From NCBI GenBank assembly GCA_026119855.1, contig JAOWBW010000565.1, positions 186,001-250,000 of the forward strand: a stretch of DNA of 64,000 bases. The letters are read 5' to 3'. Below are positions 11,042 through 22,828 of this stretch, piece after piece. The notes beneath the pieces were generated by a model, which was not told the DNA's origin, did no database searches, and was given only the letters and a program-made list of their open reading frames with translations. How positions within the stretch are numbered: the first letter of the stretch is position 1; every line of letters starts with the position of its first letter. Source of the stretch: Campanula takesimana (Eukaryota; Streptophyta; Magnoliopsida; Asterales; Campanulaceae). Made by a program: the position numbers and the translations under genes.

Positions 11042-11549
11042 TGAGCCCGGGCTGAACAGACAGGACAAAGATCGCAAGAACCGGATTGGGCGGGCTAAGC
11101 TCAAACCAAGTACGCAGAATCGGACCGGACAGATCGAGTCCATCTTAGCCGAGTCCTGAACAAAGAGATAGAACCGGATAAACCTATGAGAGACTATGCC
11201 CGAGGTCCCAACCCAACCATTGATCCCGCATGAAAGAGGCTTTGCCTCCCGTTAATTCGTAAGCCACATGCTTGTATCCCAAGCAATTAGCCCGGAACCC
11301 ACACTTTCGAGCTGGCAAATACAACCAAGAGACATTAATGCTCCGTACTTGTCAGACCATGACTGTGAGTAGTGGAGCCACAACCCACCAACGGCACACC
11401 ACTTTTCAGCGTCCTTTCCTGACCAGACCAATGAGATCGTGGCACGTGGCATGAATCCGTACAAAGGCGGTTAATATCCAAATCTTATCTCTTTATTCTC
11501 TCTCTACTCACCTATAAATACTTCTTTTCGCCCCCCATGGGCAAGGTAC
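11042..11549 (+). repeat. Truncated LTR (probable solo or partial LTR)
   Basis: Begins TGATGAGCCCGGGC and ends in a typical LTR promoter: a pyrimidine-rich run, CTATAAATACTTC at 11512 and CCCCATGGGCAAGG at 11535. It is then cut by the start of Copia element A at 11550. No internal region or matching LTR occurs in the window. Assignment as an LTR rests on promoter layout only. Confidence 0.45.
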
Positions 11550-11783
11550 TGTTGGAAATTATTGCTTAGGCCCTTGAGAAAGGCCTTATATTATATCATA
11601 TTCTCATCTGTTATGGAGATAACAACCCTGGACTATTATATGTTTACATGTTTATTATAATAATCCAATCCCTAGTACTTATGAAGAACTAGTATAAGTT
11701 TAATTGATGATCATATGATGATCATGTGTATATGATACAAATTAAGCTTATGGGTACTTGTTGGTGAACACGTACTGGACATG

Positions 11784-13434
11784 TGTTGGTCCCAAAGACA
11801 CAACAAGGGTATGAGAAAGGAGGCTAGAGGGGGGGGGGTGAATAGCCTACTTTAAAATTTCAACCCTTTTTCAAAATTCAACCAAGTACTTACAATCTTG
11901 AGTTTTGCGGTCAAGTAATAAACCACGCGGTCAAGGTGTAATATGCACAGCGGAAGTTTTCGATAGAAATAAGGTAAGGTTGTTTTGATAAAAATCTCTA
12001 AGTGGATTCTTTCTCACGGTAAAGTTGTTCCGGTCGAGAAAGATGCGGTCAAGTGATTTGCGGTCAGAGATTTGCGGTCAGATGGTTGAGAGAATGAATG
12101 TTGTTGTCTTAGAAGTTTTGGCAAAAGATAAGTTAGTCAGATTTTAGCTAAGGCAATGTGGAGAACAAACAAACACAATTCACAATACGTTTGAATATCT
12201 GTAAGATCAAACACTAAACGACAAACAAGATTAATATGATCAATAAAGAACAAGATGAACAATACTTGAAAGTAAATTTGCAGAAAGTAAAATGACACAA
12301 GTATTTGGAAAGGTTCGATCTGTTAAAAGATCTACGTCCTTTACCAAGATGGCCAGTCTTGGATTTTGAATGGAGGTATATATTGATTCTTGAGTGTACA
12401 GATTACAGAGATGAAGCTTTGAATCAACACCTACTTTCTATGAAGAATAAATCCTAGACTTAGACCAGTGTATCACTTTTGATGCAATCTATGTGATTGA
12501 TCAATTGGGGTGAGTGTGTGTGTAAGAATCAGAAGCTCTTTAAAATCTAAGTGATTGTAGAGCCTAATGAATCTTAAGTGTTTACAAGGCTTGAGATGAC
12601 TTGTTTGTTGCTGGAGATCTTTGAAGGTTTGGTGAGTTCTTTGAAGATTCAAAGGATTTTGGAAATCTTGAGTATGATCTTCAATCACCAAGTATTTCAA
12701 CAGAAATTTCTCTCTTTAAATCTCAGCAATGTTCAATGAAGAACTTAAGGGCTATATATAGCCTTGAATGAGAAAATAGCTGTTAGAATTACTTGGGCTC
12801 CAAGTTGAAGGACAATGAGCTGTTGAATTCTGATTGGAGCTCAATCTGAGTTTGTCCTTTTTGCAGATAAGAGGTGGTCCCACTTAGATGAATTCAAATT
12901 TGAATTACTTGGGGTCCAAGTTCTGTAACGTTCTAAACTAACCATAGTTTGACCAAGTTTAAGTTTAAACAAACTTGGGTTTCTTGGACAACTTCTTTAC
13001 TTGCGGTCAAGGACTCACGGTCGAGTAATTCACGGTCAGGTGGTCTTCCACGGTCAAGTGATCTACCACGGTCAGGTGATCTACCACGGTCAGGTGATCT
13101 ACCACGGTCAAGTGAATTCACGGTCAAGTGGTCTTCCATGGTCAAGTGATCTTCCACGGTCAAGTGGTCTTCCACGGTCAAGTGATCTTCCACGGTCAAG
13201 TGGTCTTCCACGGTCAAGTGATCTACTCACGGTCAAGGTCTTGACCACTAGATTTTCCAGACTTAGGAATTTTCAGCCTATCAATCTAAAGCCTATACTA
13301 TCAAAATGGACTATTCTAAAAATTAAGTTTAACACTTCTTATAATATATCCTAAAGTCCATAAAAGATAAAATTAGGTTATGGGATCAATTAAATCTAGG
13401 TAATAGGAGTGGTTTATAATAAGCATACCCAACA
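11784..13434 (-). repeat. 3' LTR of element B
   Basis: 1,651 bases, TGTTGG...CCAACA ends. Includes the 18-bp CGGTC array and, in the element's sense, a promoter with GGCTATATATAGCC (12752). The G run at 11830 differs in length from the other LTR. Confidence 0.92.
13031..13228. repeat. 18-bp CGGTC tandem array, left LTR of B
   Basis: About eleven units of CACGGTCAAGTGATCTAC or CACGGTCAAGTGGTCTTC, with one short 16-bp unit (CACGGTCAAGTGAATT). Because the unit is a multiple of three, open frames run through it on both strands; these are artefacts. More CGGTC copies flank it. Confidence 0.92.
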
Positions 13435-13937
13435 ATCTCCCCCTATTTGATTGAGACCATTACCTAATATAACAAAGGCTAATTCATTGTACTTGGTAAT
13501 AACATGTTTTCAAGAAATATTGTTTTATTAAAATATCATGCATCAAGTCAATGCACACTCTTAAGCCAATGTCATAGATTTCTATCAGCCTAAAAAGATA
13601 AAATAAATTCTAATCCTAGCAAGATAGAAATATAAGTTTGAATGCATTTTAAGGAAATAGCAATAGGCAATCAAATGCATCAAACAAACATTAAGAGGCA
13701 CTCCAAAAAGATATTCATTCAAGCATAGGGAGTGCAAACCAAAAGAGGTGATTAAAGTTTTACAAACCATAAAACAAACGGAAAATAAAAATTGTTTTGG
13801 GACAAACATTAACAAATGTTTCAACGGCCACACACGGTCATATCAAATGGTGCGGTTAATCAAAGTATGGATCTCCTTCAAAGTGGCAAAATTTCTTTGA
13901 GAGGCCAACTCCAGGAATGATGATGGGGTCCTTGAGG

Positions 13938-16448
13938 TCATTGACTTTGAGAAAGTCTGAGTTGTTCACGGTTGGAAATTCTACCTTCACCTTCATCTTC
14001 ATCTACCATTGCTATCCTGTTTCCATGTCCGGTCGCTTGATTTTGAGAGGAGGAGCCTTGAGATCCAGCAATGTTGTCCACTGTCAATTGAAGGGTTGAG
14101 ATCTTGTTGATCACTTCCTGCACATTGGTGTTAGAAATTTCATAAACCCTATCAATCTTGGAAGTTTGGCCTTCTAGCCTTTGAGTATGGACTTGCATAG
14201 CTTGTCTCATAGCTTCTATTTTTGGAACGAACTTATCAGCGACCGAGAGCAACCCTACGGAAATACAGGCATTGATTTCTACTTTAAGAGAGGTCTTCAC
14301 TTTATCCATCTTCTCAAATAAGAAATTCTTGTTGCTTGACATCACCTTTGATATTTCCTTGCCAGCTTCATCAACAATCTTGACCACAAAACGGTCAATG
14401 GTATTAGATTGTGACGTGAGCTCTTCTTTGAGGTCAGCACGAGAGAGAGAGACGGTTGAGGTGGATGCGGTCAAAGCGATGTTTGGATTCACGGTAGCGA
14501 GGCTTTCAAGAATAGCCTTTGAGATAGTCTGACTCTCCCCCTTAATGGTCTCAACAACTAAAGCCTTGAGCAGATCAACTTCATTCTGCAACTTAACCTG
14601 GTTTGCAGCAAGCTTTGCAACCTCACCTTGAGTATCAAGATTGATCTGAGTCAAGAACTCAATAGCAGTCAAAATGTGAGCCATTTGATCGACCGGACCA
14701 CCAGAAGCGGTCGGAGGAGCTTGAGTAGGATGAGGGAGTGAAAGATCAGGGGACTTGGTCAATTCATCATTGTGGTCACTGGGTACACGGTCTCCATCTT
14801 GACCGTGACCCTGAAACTCAACAGCAGTTGACTTGTCCTTTTCAGCGGTTGTCTCAACAGTATGGACTAGAACGTTATCATCACTTAAATCAGGACTCTC
14901 AACATTCACGGTCCTTTAAACATTTTCAGCAACACCAGCTTCAACATCATGCTTTCCAGATTCATCACTTGATTCCACCAACTGGACATCATCAGGCTCA
15001 TCAATCAACTCATGAGCATGTTTAGCTCGATGTCTTTGCGGTTGAGTAGGAGGGACATCAGCATCCTCATCACGGTCACTTTGCATGGGTAAACCGGATG
15101 GAGTGAATACTGGAGAGGCGGTTGAAGGAGGAGGTCGAGATACCTTAGATTTCTTTTCGGTTTGGATGGGACTTAGATAAAGATCCCTTTTCTTGGATTT
15201 CTCCCCCTGAGACAAAGCGGGGAGTGCAGAAGACTTTGATTTGAGAGGAGCGGTCGGAGAGGCTATAGTAGGCTTTGAAACAAAAGACTTTGAAGGTAGT
15301 GCGGTTGATTTGGTTTTGGATGGAACGGAAGGAAGGATTTTGGAAGGGGGTTTATTGGTTGAAGGTTCTTTAATGACAACTCCAGTCAATGGTTTGGTTT
15401 TGGCAGGAGCGGTCGATGCACTTGCAATCCCTTTGCCTTTGACCTTTCTTCTTGATTCTTCCTCGTCCTCAGCTTCTTCATCATCCTCTTCATCTAGAAC
15501 AGATGTGAATTTATCAGGAGCATCAAGTCCCAGAGCAATTCTTGCAGCCTTGGTATAGTGTGGAGCAACATAGGGTTCTTTGGGGTCACGGGTCAGATAT
15601 TCTTGATACTGAGTATCACCAAATCTGTTGCGGAAAGTGGATCTCATAGTCTTGACATCAAAGACTTTGGATAAAGAGATAGTAACTTTGGCATCCTTGT
15701 CTTTGCCAATTGCTCTTCTTGTTTCAGGAATGAACTTGAAGATCATGGAGAGAAACCTGGAGTTCTTCTTATACTTGGTGGGGGATTTTTCAGATAGCTG
15801 CTTCTTGTAGTCATTGATGTGGTCGACTAACAAGTCATAAAGAATCTTAGGCCAGTTCATCTTTCTTCCTAAGTAGATTGCGGTTGACAAGTGCCATTGA
15901 GTGGTGTTAAAGTTTCCATGGTTGCCAATTTTGCAGAGTAGACCGTGGCCAACTAGGTGACCAATGTAGTACATCACCTCAGGAAAAGTCTTGTGGTAAG
16001 GCTTACAGACGTCCATAGATCCGATCAATCTCATTGCTAGACCATCATATTCTTCACTAGTCAGAGACTCAGGGGCATCAATGTCTATGTCCAGACCTAG
16101 AGTGGCAGCAATGTCGGTGTAGTCAATTTCAACTTTCTGACCATAAACCTCAGCTGCAATCCAGTTGAGCGGTTTGTTTTGTTCATCTTTCCCTTTGATT
16201 TCTTTAGCTGTGGAGTAGAATTCACCCACAGCAGCAATGTAGTGACTTGATTGATTCATTGTGAAGTAGTGGAGAATGCCTGACTTCTTCATCCTTTTGA
16301 TTATGTGACGACCAATGGCATCATTTTGAAGGTCATCATGATTGATCACTCAGCCTGGAATAAAATATTGTTCTTCCATTGTGTCTTCAGAGAGTAGTTC
16401 TTGCGATTTTTTAGATGATTTTGTAGGTTGAGATGATTTTGGTGCCAT
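13938..16448 (-). pseudogene. Sirevirus env-like ORF of element B
   Basis: One 837-codon frame from ATG 16448 (MAPKSSQPTKSSKK) to 13938, with only two in-frame stops (TGA at 16352-16350, TAA at 14918-14916). Three regions: a globular N-terminal part (about residues 35-290) resembling the 'putative plant transposon protein' domain attached to many plant retroelements; a K/S/P/T-rich linker with a run of acidic residues; and a C-terminal helical, heptad-rich region (HILTAIEFLTQINLDTQGEV onward) likely to form a coiled coil. I see no signal peptide and no convincing membrane segment, so 'env-like' denotes position only. Element D has a homologue. Function unknown. Confidence 0.8.
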
Positions 16449-17162
16449 TTTATAGAGGAATGAGAGGAAATGGTGAAAGAAAAAGAAGGAGGGTTTGTAG
16501 AGAGAGAAATAGACAGAGTAGAGAGAGAAAGTGGAGGGGGGTTTATCTGAAAAGGGGTTTGCAGAGATGTAGAGGTTAAGGAGTAGTGGAACGGTTTGTA
16601 TAAGAAGGCAGAAAGAAGTGGGAAGTTAACTCTGCAGAAAATAGAGATTTGACCAATGATGTCCTTTTGCCATAAATGCATTGATAGTGACGGCGGACAT
16701 AAATAGGGAATAAAATTAATTTCAAATTATTTGAATTAAATAGAAACGAGGGAAAAGAGGAAATTACGGAATTACCCCTTTGGATGACTAGAATGATCCT
16801 AAAAATTTGCTAAGTTAGAAACACTTACCTGGTCACCTAGCTTTTTGCGGTCAGGTGCTTGACCGTGAATGCTTTCGGTCAAGTGGATACCGTGGATAAG
16901 AAAAGCTTCTACAAAGCAGTGAACCATTGTCATCATTTTCCCATGCGGTAGGCTTCTTTAAAGCCTTGAACAAATTTAACTTGTTTTATGCGGTCGACAC
17001 TATATTGCGGTCAACAAGGTACGGTCGGTACACTTGATAGATTTTGAAGCTTCGACCGTAGTTACTTGACCGGTGAGATGTCATCGACCGTTGAGACCTG
17101 CTTGGTTTTGGACGTAGATAAAACACAAGACATTAGCACAATCAAGATATATGGACAAGTAA
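16449..17162 (-). promoter_or_regulatory. pol to env-like gap of B with pyrimidine-rich leader
   Basis: A non-coding gap of 714 bases. The part directly before the env-like ATG (16449-16640) is strongly C/T-rich in the sense direction (ctctctctactctg, tttctctctctaca), as in plant 5' leaders. Weak TATA-like matches (cttatacaaac, about 16600; ccctatttatg, about 16695) lie upstream. The pol-proximal part (16840-17100) has many CGGTC/GACCG copies. Promoter activity is inferred, supported by the same layout in element D. Confidence 0.4.
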
Positions 17163-20100
17163 TTAAAGTTCTAGCATGCCCATTTCTCCTCTAAGATACC
17201 TAAATCTCTTCGAATCAAGAGCTTTGGTGAGAATATCTGCAATTTGATTGTCAGTACTCACATACTCTAGATGGATATTACCTTTTTCCACATGATCCTT
17301 GAGAAAGTGATACTTGATATCAATGTGTTTGGTTTTTGAATGCATGACAGGGTTGTTGGAGACATCAATGGTAGATGTATTGTCACAATAGATTGGACAA
17401 TTTTTTTCGTTGATTCCGTAGTCAACCAATTGTTGCTTCATCCAGAGCACTTGGCAGCAGCAGCTTCCAGCAGCTATATATTCAGCTTCTGTGGTAGATA
17501 CAGAGACTGAGGCTTGTTTCTTGCTTGCCCATGAAACAAGTCGATTTCCAAGGAAATGACAAGTTCCACTCGTGCTTTTCCTGTCTATTGTACATGCTGC
17601 ATAATCTGCATCTGAGTAACCTATAAGATCAAAATTTGAATCTTTGGAGTACCAAAGTCCAAGGTTAATAGACCCAGATAGATATCGAATAATACGTTTA
17701 ACAGCAATAAGATGTGCTTCTCTAGGATCCGCTTGATAACGAGCACAAACACAAACACTAAACATGATATCTGGCCTACTAGCAGTTAAGTAAAGAAGAG
17801 AACCAATCATACCTCGGTATAAGGTTTGATCAACCTTTTTACCTTTCAAGTCTTTATCTAACTTGTTACCAGCAGCCATAGGAGTGTCATATGCCTTTGC
17901 ATTTTCAAGTCCAAATTTCTTGATAAGCTCTTTTGTGTACTTTGCTTGATTGAGGAAGATGCCTTCAGCACATTGTTTAATTTGAAGCCAAAGGAAGAAT
18001 ATTAATTCTCCCATCATGCTCATCTCAAATTTGCTTTTCATTAGCTTCTCAAACCGCTTACACAACAATTTATTAGTAGAACCAAAAATAATATCATCTA
18101 CATATATTTGAACTAATAAAGTATGATCATGATATTTAGCAATGAATAGAGTTGTGTCGATCCTACCACACTTGAATCCCTTTTAAAGGAGAAACTTAGA
18201 TAGAGTATCATACCATGCACGTGGAGCTTGTTTGAGTCCATATAGAGCTTTTCGGAGTTTGTAGACATGATTTGGAAGTTTGGGGTCTTCAAATCCGGGC
18301 GGTTGAGCAACAAAGACTGTTTCTTGAAGTTCACCGTTGAGGAATCCACTATTCACATCCATTTGATACAACTTGAATCTTTTGAAAGAGGCATAAGCTA
18401 AAAATATCCTTATAGCTTCAAGTCTTGCAACGGGGGCAAAAGTTCCATCATAATCAATGCATTCTTCTTGTCTGTATTCTTGTGCAACCAACCTAGCTTT
18501 GTTCCTTGTGATGCTTCCATTCTCATCCATCTTGTTTTGGAACACCCACTTTGTACCAATCACTCCTTGATCTTGTGGCCTTGGAACTAAGGTCCAAACT
18601 TTGCATCTTTCAAATTGGTTGAGCTCTTCTTGCATAGCAACAACCCAACTTGAGTCTTAGAGTGCTTCATCAACTTTCTTGGGTTCAACTTGAGATATAA
18701 ATGCAGTAAGTGCATCATAGTTTGATCTTCTTGTTCGAACACCAGAATGCAAATCACCAATGATATTCTGAATTGGGTGATCTCTAACCTCACGAACTTC
18801 TTGAGGTATATCTGGTTGAGTTGATGGTGGTTGTAAATCTTCTAGTGGTACATCATTTGTGCCATCCCAATCATAAGTAATTTGAGGGATAGGTTCTTCC
18901 ACATTGATGGGTGCTTCAACTTCAACTCCATTTGAGGTAGCAGCAGATGTGGTAGCTTCTGGTGCTACATGAGAGGTAGATGGAGCAGTTGAGGTAGATG
19001 GATTTCTTTGAGTTGGTTGATTTTGTGGTTGATTTGTACTTGTCTCATTAAGCTCAACAAAATCATCAGCAACATTTGGAGCCATATGTGGCTCAAGGAG
19101 AGAATGTTCATCAAAAGTAACATGGACAGATTCAACTATCTTAAGTGTGGTTTTATTAAATACACGAAAAGCTTTTGAGTGTTTAGCATACCCAATAAAT
19201 ATACCTTCATTGGCCTTAGGAGCAAATTTACCCCGATGTTCTTTACCGTTGTAGAGTATGAAGCATTTGCATCCAAATATCTTGAAGTATGCTATGTTGG
19301 GTGTTCTTCCTCTCCAAAGTTCATAAGGAGTTTTGTTATAGGTATTGTTGATGATGGATCTATTTTGAGTGAAGCATGCTGTGTTAACGGCTTCAGCCCA
19401 AAAGTATTGAGGTAGCTTAGCTTCAGCAATCATTGTCTTTCCAGCCTCTATCAACGTTTTGTTCTTCCTTTCCACAACACCATTTTGTTGAGGAACTCCA
19501 GCAGCAGAGAAGTTGTGGTCAATACCATGGTCATCACAATACTGAGCTACACTGTTGTTCTTGAATTCTGTACCGTTGTCGGATCGAACACTAACGATGT
19601 CATCTTCCTTTTGTGTTTGGAGCTGTCTAAAGAGTGCGGTCAAAATGTCATAGCAATCATCCGTTGAGATCATCATTTCAACCCACGTATATCTTGAATA
19701 ATCGTCTACCACAACTAAGGTATATCTATTTCCACCAATACTTGCGGTAGTAACAGGTCCAAAAAAATCCATATGTAGCAGCTGCAAACATCTTGAAGTT
19801 GAAGGTGTCGTCTTGCTGGAGAAAGACGCCTTTGGTTGTTTGCCTAGTTGACAAGCTGTGCACTTTTCATCATGATGATCAGCTACTTTGGGTAGAGCAC
19901 GAACTAGATTTTCTCTTCCAATCTTGGATAGATACTTGAAGTTTAAGTGACTTAGTCTTTTGTGCCATAGCCAACTATTTTCGCTAACATTCTTTGCTAC
20001 AAAACAGAGATTAGAAGAAATGCAAGATGAAGTAAAATCAACAATATAAACGTTTTTCTTACGAATCCCTTTAAGCAAGGTGACGCCGGATGTGCCATCT

Positions 20101-20395
20101 TTGATGAGACAGAAATTTGAAGTGAAGTGGCATTGCAATCCTTTGTCACAGAACTGAGATATTGAGAGTAAATTGTGTTGTAGACGAATAACTAGAGAGA
20201 CTTCTTGGATGGTGATTTTTCCTTTTCGGATGACTCCATATCCTACATTCTTTCCTTTGTTATTATCTCCGAAGGTTACTGATGGCCCTTTTCTTCACGG
20301 ACATCTTCTAATAAATTGATATCTCTGGTCATGTGCCTTGAGCAGCCACTATCGAGATACCATAAGCTTGATTTATCCTTGGAGTGTCCAGCCAT
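17163..20395 (-). pseudogene. Copia pol of element B (PR-INT-RT-RNase H)
   Basis: Starts at ATG 20395 (MAGHSKDKSS) with the protease active site LDSGCSRHM. Then follow the pre-integrase HHCC region (WHKRLSHLNF to CTACQLGKQ), the integrase core with D in LHMDFFGP, D in RSDNGTEF and E in GVVERKN, RT with the YVDD box (about 18100) and RNase H (GYSDADYAACTIDRKSTSG to the C-terminal MLEL). Breaks: a one-base deletion near 20290, TAA at 18657-18659 and TAA at 18183-18185. Otherwise the frame is consistent to 17163. Catalytic residues are all present, so the breaks are few and late. Confidence 0.9.
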
Positions 20396-20464
20396 TAAGC
20401 AGAGGACCTACAAAATAGACATTTAAGAACAAGGTCCCCTTTTTATTCTTTTGGGTCCAAAGGG

Positions 20465-22757
20465 TTAGCAACTTTTGACAACCCACACCTGCTTCACTGA
20501 AGGAGGGTTACTCTTTCTGGGATTGGGTGTGAATCTCAAAAGACATTCAGCAGCCTTGTGACCATAACCATCACACACAGAACAATGGTGGAAGCCACCC
20601 AACTGAGGGTTAACAAACTTCGTTGAGGTCTTGAGCACAACATTGTTAACTGGTATGGAAGATCTCTCCTGAACAAAGTTCAATTTCTTGAACTTGACCG
20701 CATGACCCTTGTTTGCGGTCGACATGCCGCGGAAGGCTACTCGACTGGGTCTTGAGGTTGATACGCAGTCGTGTCCAGGTACCTTACCAGAGTATTCCTC
20801 TGCGGTAGAATCTTCCATGACTTTTTCTTTCAACTTTGAAGCCTTGCCAGTTTGATACTTAGGGTAGACATAGTGGAACTCTAGTTTCTTATTTGGTTCT
20901 TGTCTTTTACCCTTAGATTCTTAATGTTTAGCTTTTGACCCTTCCAAAGTTTGCTCGGTAAATTTCTCATCTCTTTCACAACAAGATGCACATTTAAAGT
21001 TGTCACTAGTTTGGAATCCCAAGCCTTCCTTATCACCACTAGACTTTTGGGATTCTAAGATTTGTTCCATAGTGACACGAGAATTGGTCCACTCATTAGT
21101 AATCCTTTTAAGGTCATTTATCTCAGCAGCCAATTCTTCGTTTTTAACTTTAAATATGGCATTTTGTTCTTCTAAGAAACGGTTTCGATCAGTAAGAGGA
21201 GTCATACTCTTGATCTGCTCCTTAAGGAGCGTGAGTTCAGATCTTAGTAGAGATTTTTCCGTCTTAAGCTGGGAAATTTCATCAGTTGAAAGTGCTAAAG
21301 CTTCCTTCATACCAGAGAATTTACTAATTACTTGTTCAGCTTTTGCAAACATCTTTTCTTGTTCATCGGGGGAAATGTCAAACTTGACTTGAGGAGTGGT
21401 AAACAAAACTTCCTTCACTTTGGGGTTTAGTAGAGCCTTCTTTGCTGCACTCACATCACATCTCGAAAATAGAAGATCACCATTCCTTTGAACTGGGGTT
21501 AGGAATCCCTTTTCAGCAAGTTCATCAGCCGTATAGCTTATCCGTTTAGGTTTTGCATTTGGTGAGCGACGATTTTCATTATCATCCTCATCATTGGAAT
21601 GAACGACCAAACAAATGTGACCTTCTTCAGAATCCTCATCACTTTCATCAGAATCTGACTCTATCCAGGTAGCTAACTCTTTTGTGGTAGAGTCCTCTTC
21701 AGCAACCATCCCCTTTTGCTTTGAGTATTTTGGAGTGAAGTTGCTTTTCTTCTTCATATACTCATACTTGGGAATTGGACATTCTGATGCGAAATGACCG
21801 GGTTTCCTGCAATTAAAACAAACGAGATCCTCTTTCTTCTTTGAGAAGTTGGAGTACTCTTTCTTACTTGTTGAGCTGCTCCTTGAGAACCTTGCTGGAG
21901 CTTTGCTAGATGATCCGGGCCTTGCTGATTTTCTAAACTTTTGAAATCTTTTCACGAACATAGCAAAGTCATCATCGTCCATATCTAATAAATCAGATGT
22001 GGAGATTTTTGGATCTTCTTCCTCGATCACTTCTTCCTTTTGAGCGACCAACGATAAATTCTTAGTTTTTCCTTCCATTTCTTCAATGTTATGGAGCTTG
22101 ATATCAAAAACCTTGAGGTTGGCATAGAGGCTTCTGAGAGACATATCATCTAGTAGCTTGTTATCTTCAAGAGTGTTTCCTTTGTGAAGATATTGAGAAC
22201 CAAGAGCGGCAAGAAAATTAAAATTGATTTCTTTCTTGGTAAGCTTCTTTCCAAGTGCGGTGTAAGTACTCACGATCTCACAATAACGATCATAAGTGGC
22301 TCTGAGTAATTCACCGGGGATCTTAGCGAAGTTGTTAAATCTTCTTTGAATTGCAAACTTTTTGCTTTCCTTGCAAGCTTGATCTCCTTCGATGTAATCT
22401 TCAATTGCATCCCAAAGTTCTTTTGCAGTAGAACATTCCATGATCTGTCGACGCTGTGACGTACTCAAGGTACTTAAAAGTATGCTTTTTTGCTTTCACA
22501 TCCATTCCAACCAGTCTTTTCTCTTCATCGGTCCATTCAACTTTTGGTTTCTTGATTGATGGTATGTCTGCATTGGTTTCTGGATTCGGATTAGCTTTCA
22601 TCGGGAAGTATGGTCCAATGGTAAGACAATCACCAAGTTGCTCGTCCATGGAGTAGAACTGAGTTAGAATGCTGTGCTTCCATACGTCAAAGTTATCTTC
22701 GTCGAACGCTGGAACGTGAGTGAAGTTAACAGTTGCCATAGTTTTCTGACTTGCCAT
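20465..22757 (-). pseudogene. Sirevirus gag of element B
   Basis: Begins MASQKTMATVNFTHVPAFDE (22757), a UBN2-type Copia capsid domain with ELWDAIEDYIEGD. It is followed by the zinc knuckle CFNCRKPGHFASEC (about 21810), an acidic stretch, a heptad-rich coiled coil (QLKTEKSLLRSELTLLKEQI region) and a second CCHC-like motif, CSVCDGYGHKAAEC, near 20575. Lesions are a one-base deletion near 22480 and an in-frame TAA at 20921. The end VVKSC plus stop at 20465 is shared with element D. Role in the family: capsid assembly and RNA binding. Confidence 0.88.
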
Positions 22758-22814
22758 TTTGAATCGGCACCCAAGCTGTTAAGCTTGAAAAATAGAGGTT
22801 TTATAAAGGTGTTT

Positions 22815-22826
22815 GCTCTGATACCA
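22815..22826 (-). other. tRNA-iMet primer binding site of element B
   Basis: TGGTATCAGAGC in sense, two bases after the 5' LTR. The following leader up to the gag ATG is almost the same as in element D. Confidence 0.9.
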
Positions 22827-22828
22827 CT

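Noticed and set aside
13003..13243. CRISPR-like appearance of the short repeat array
   Set aside because: Units are directly abutting 18-mers without unique spacers, inside a plant LTR.
12933..13354. Open frames reading repeated DRGRSP-type or HGQVIY-type peptides (also 23976-24275)
   Set aside because: They are translations of the 18-bp LTR array on both strands. They occur in both LTRs of B and vary with repeat number.
13938..16448. True retroviral envelope gene
   Set aside because: No signal peptide, cleavage site or membrane anchor is visible; only the position after pol resembles env.
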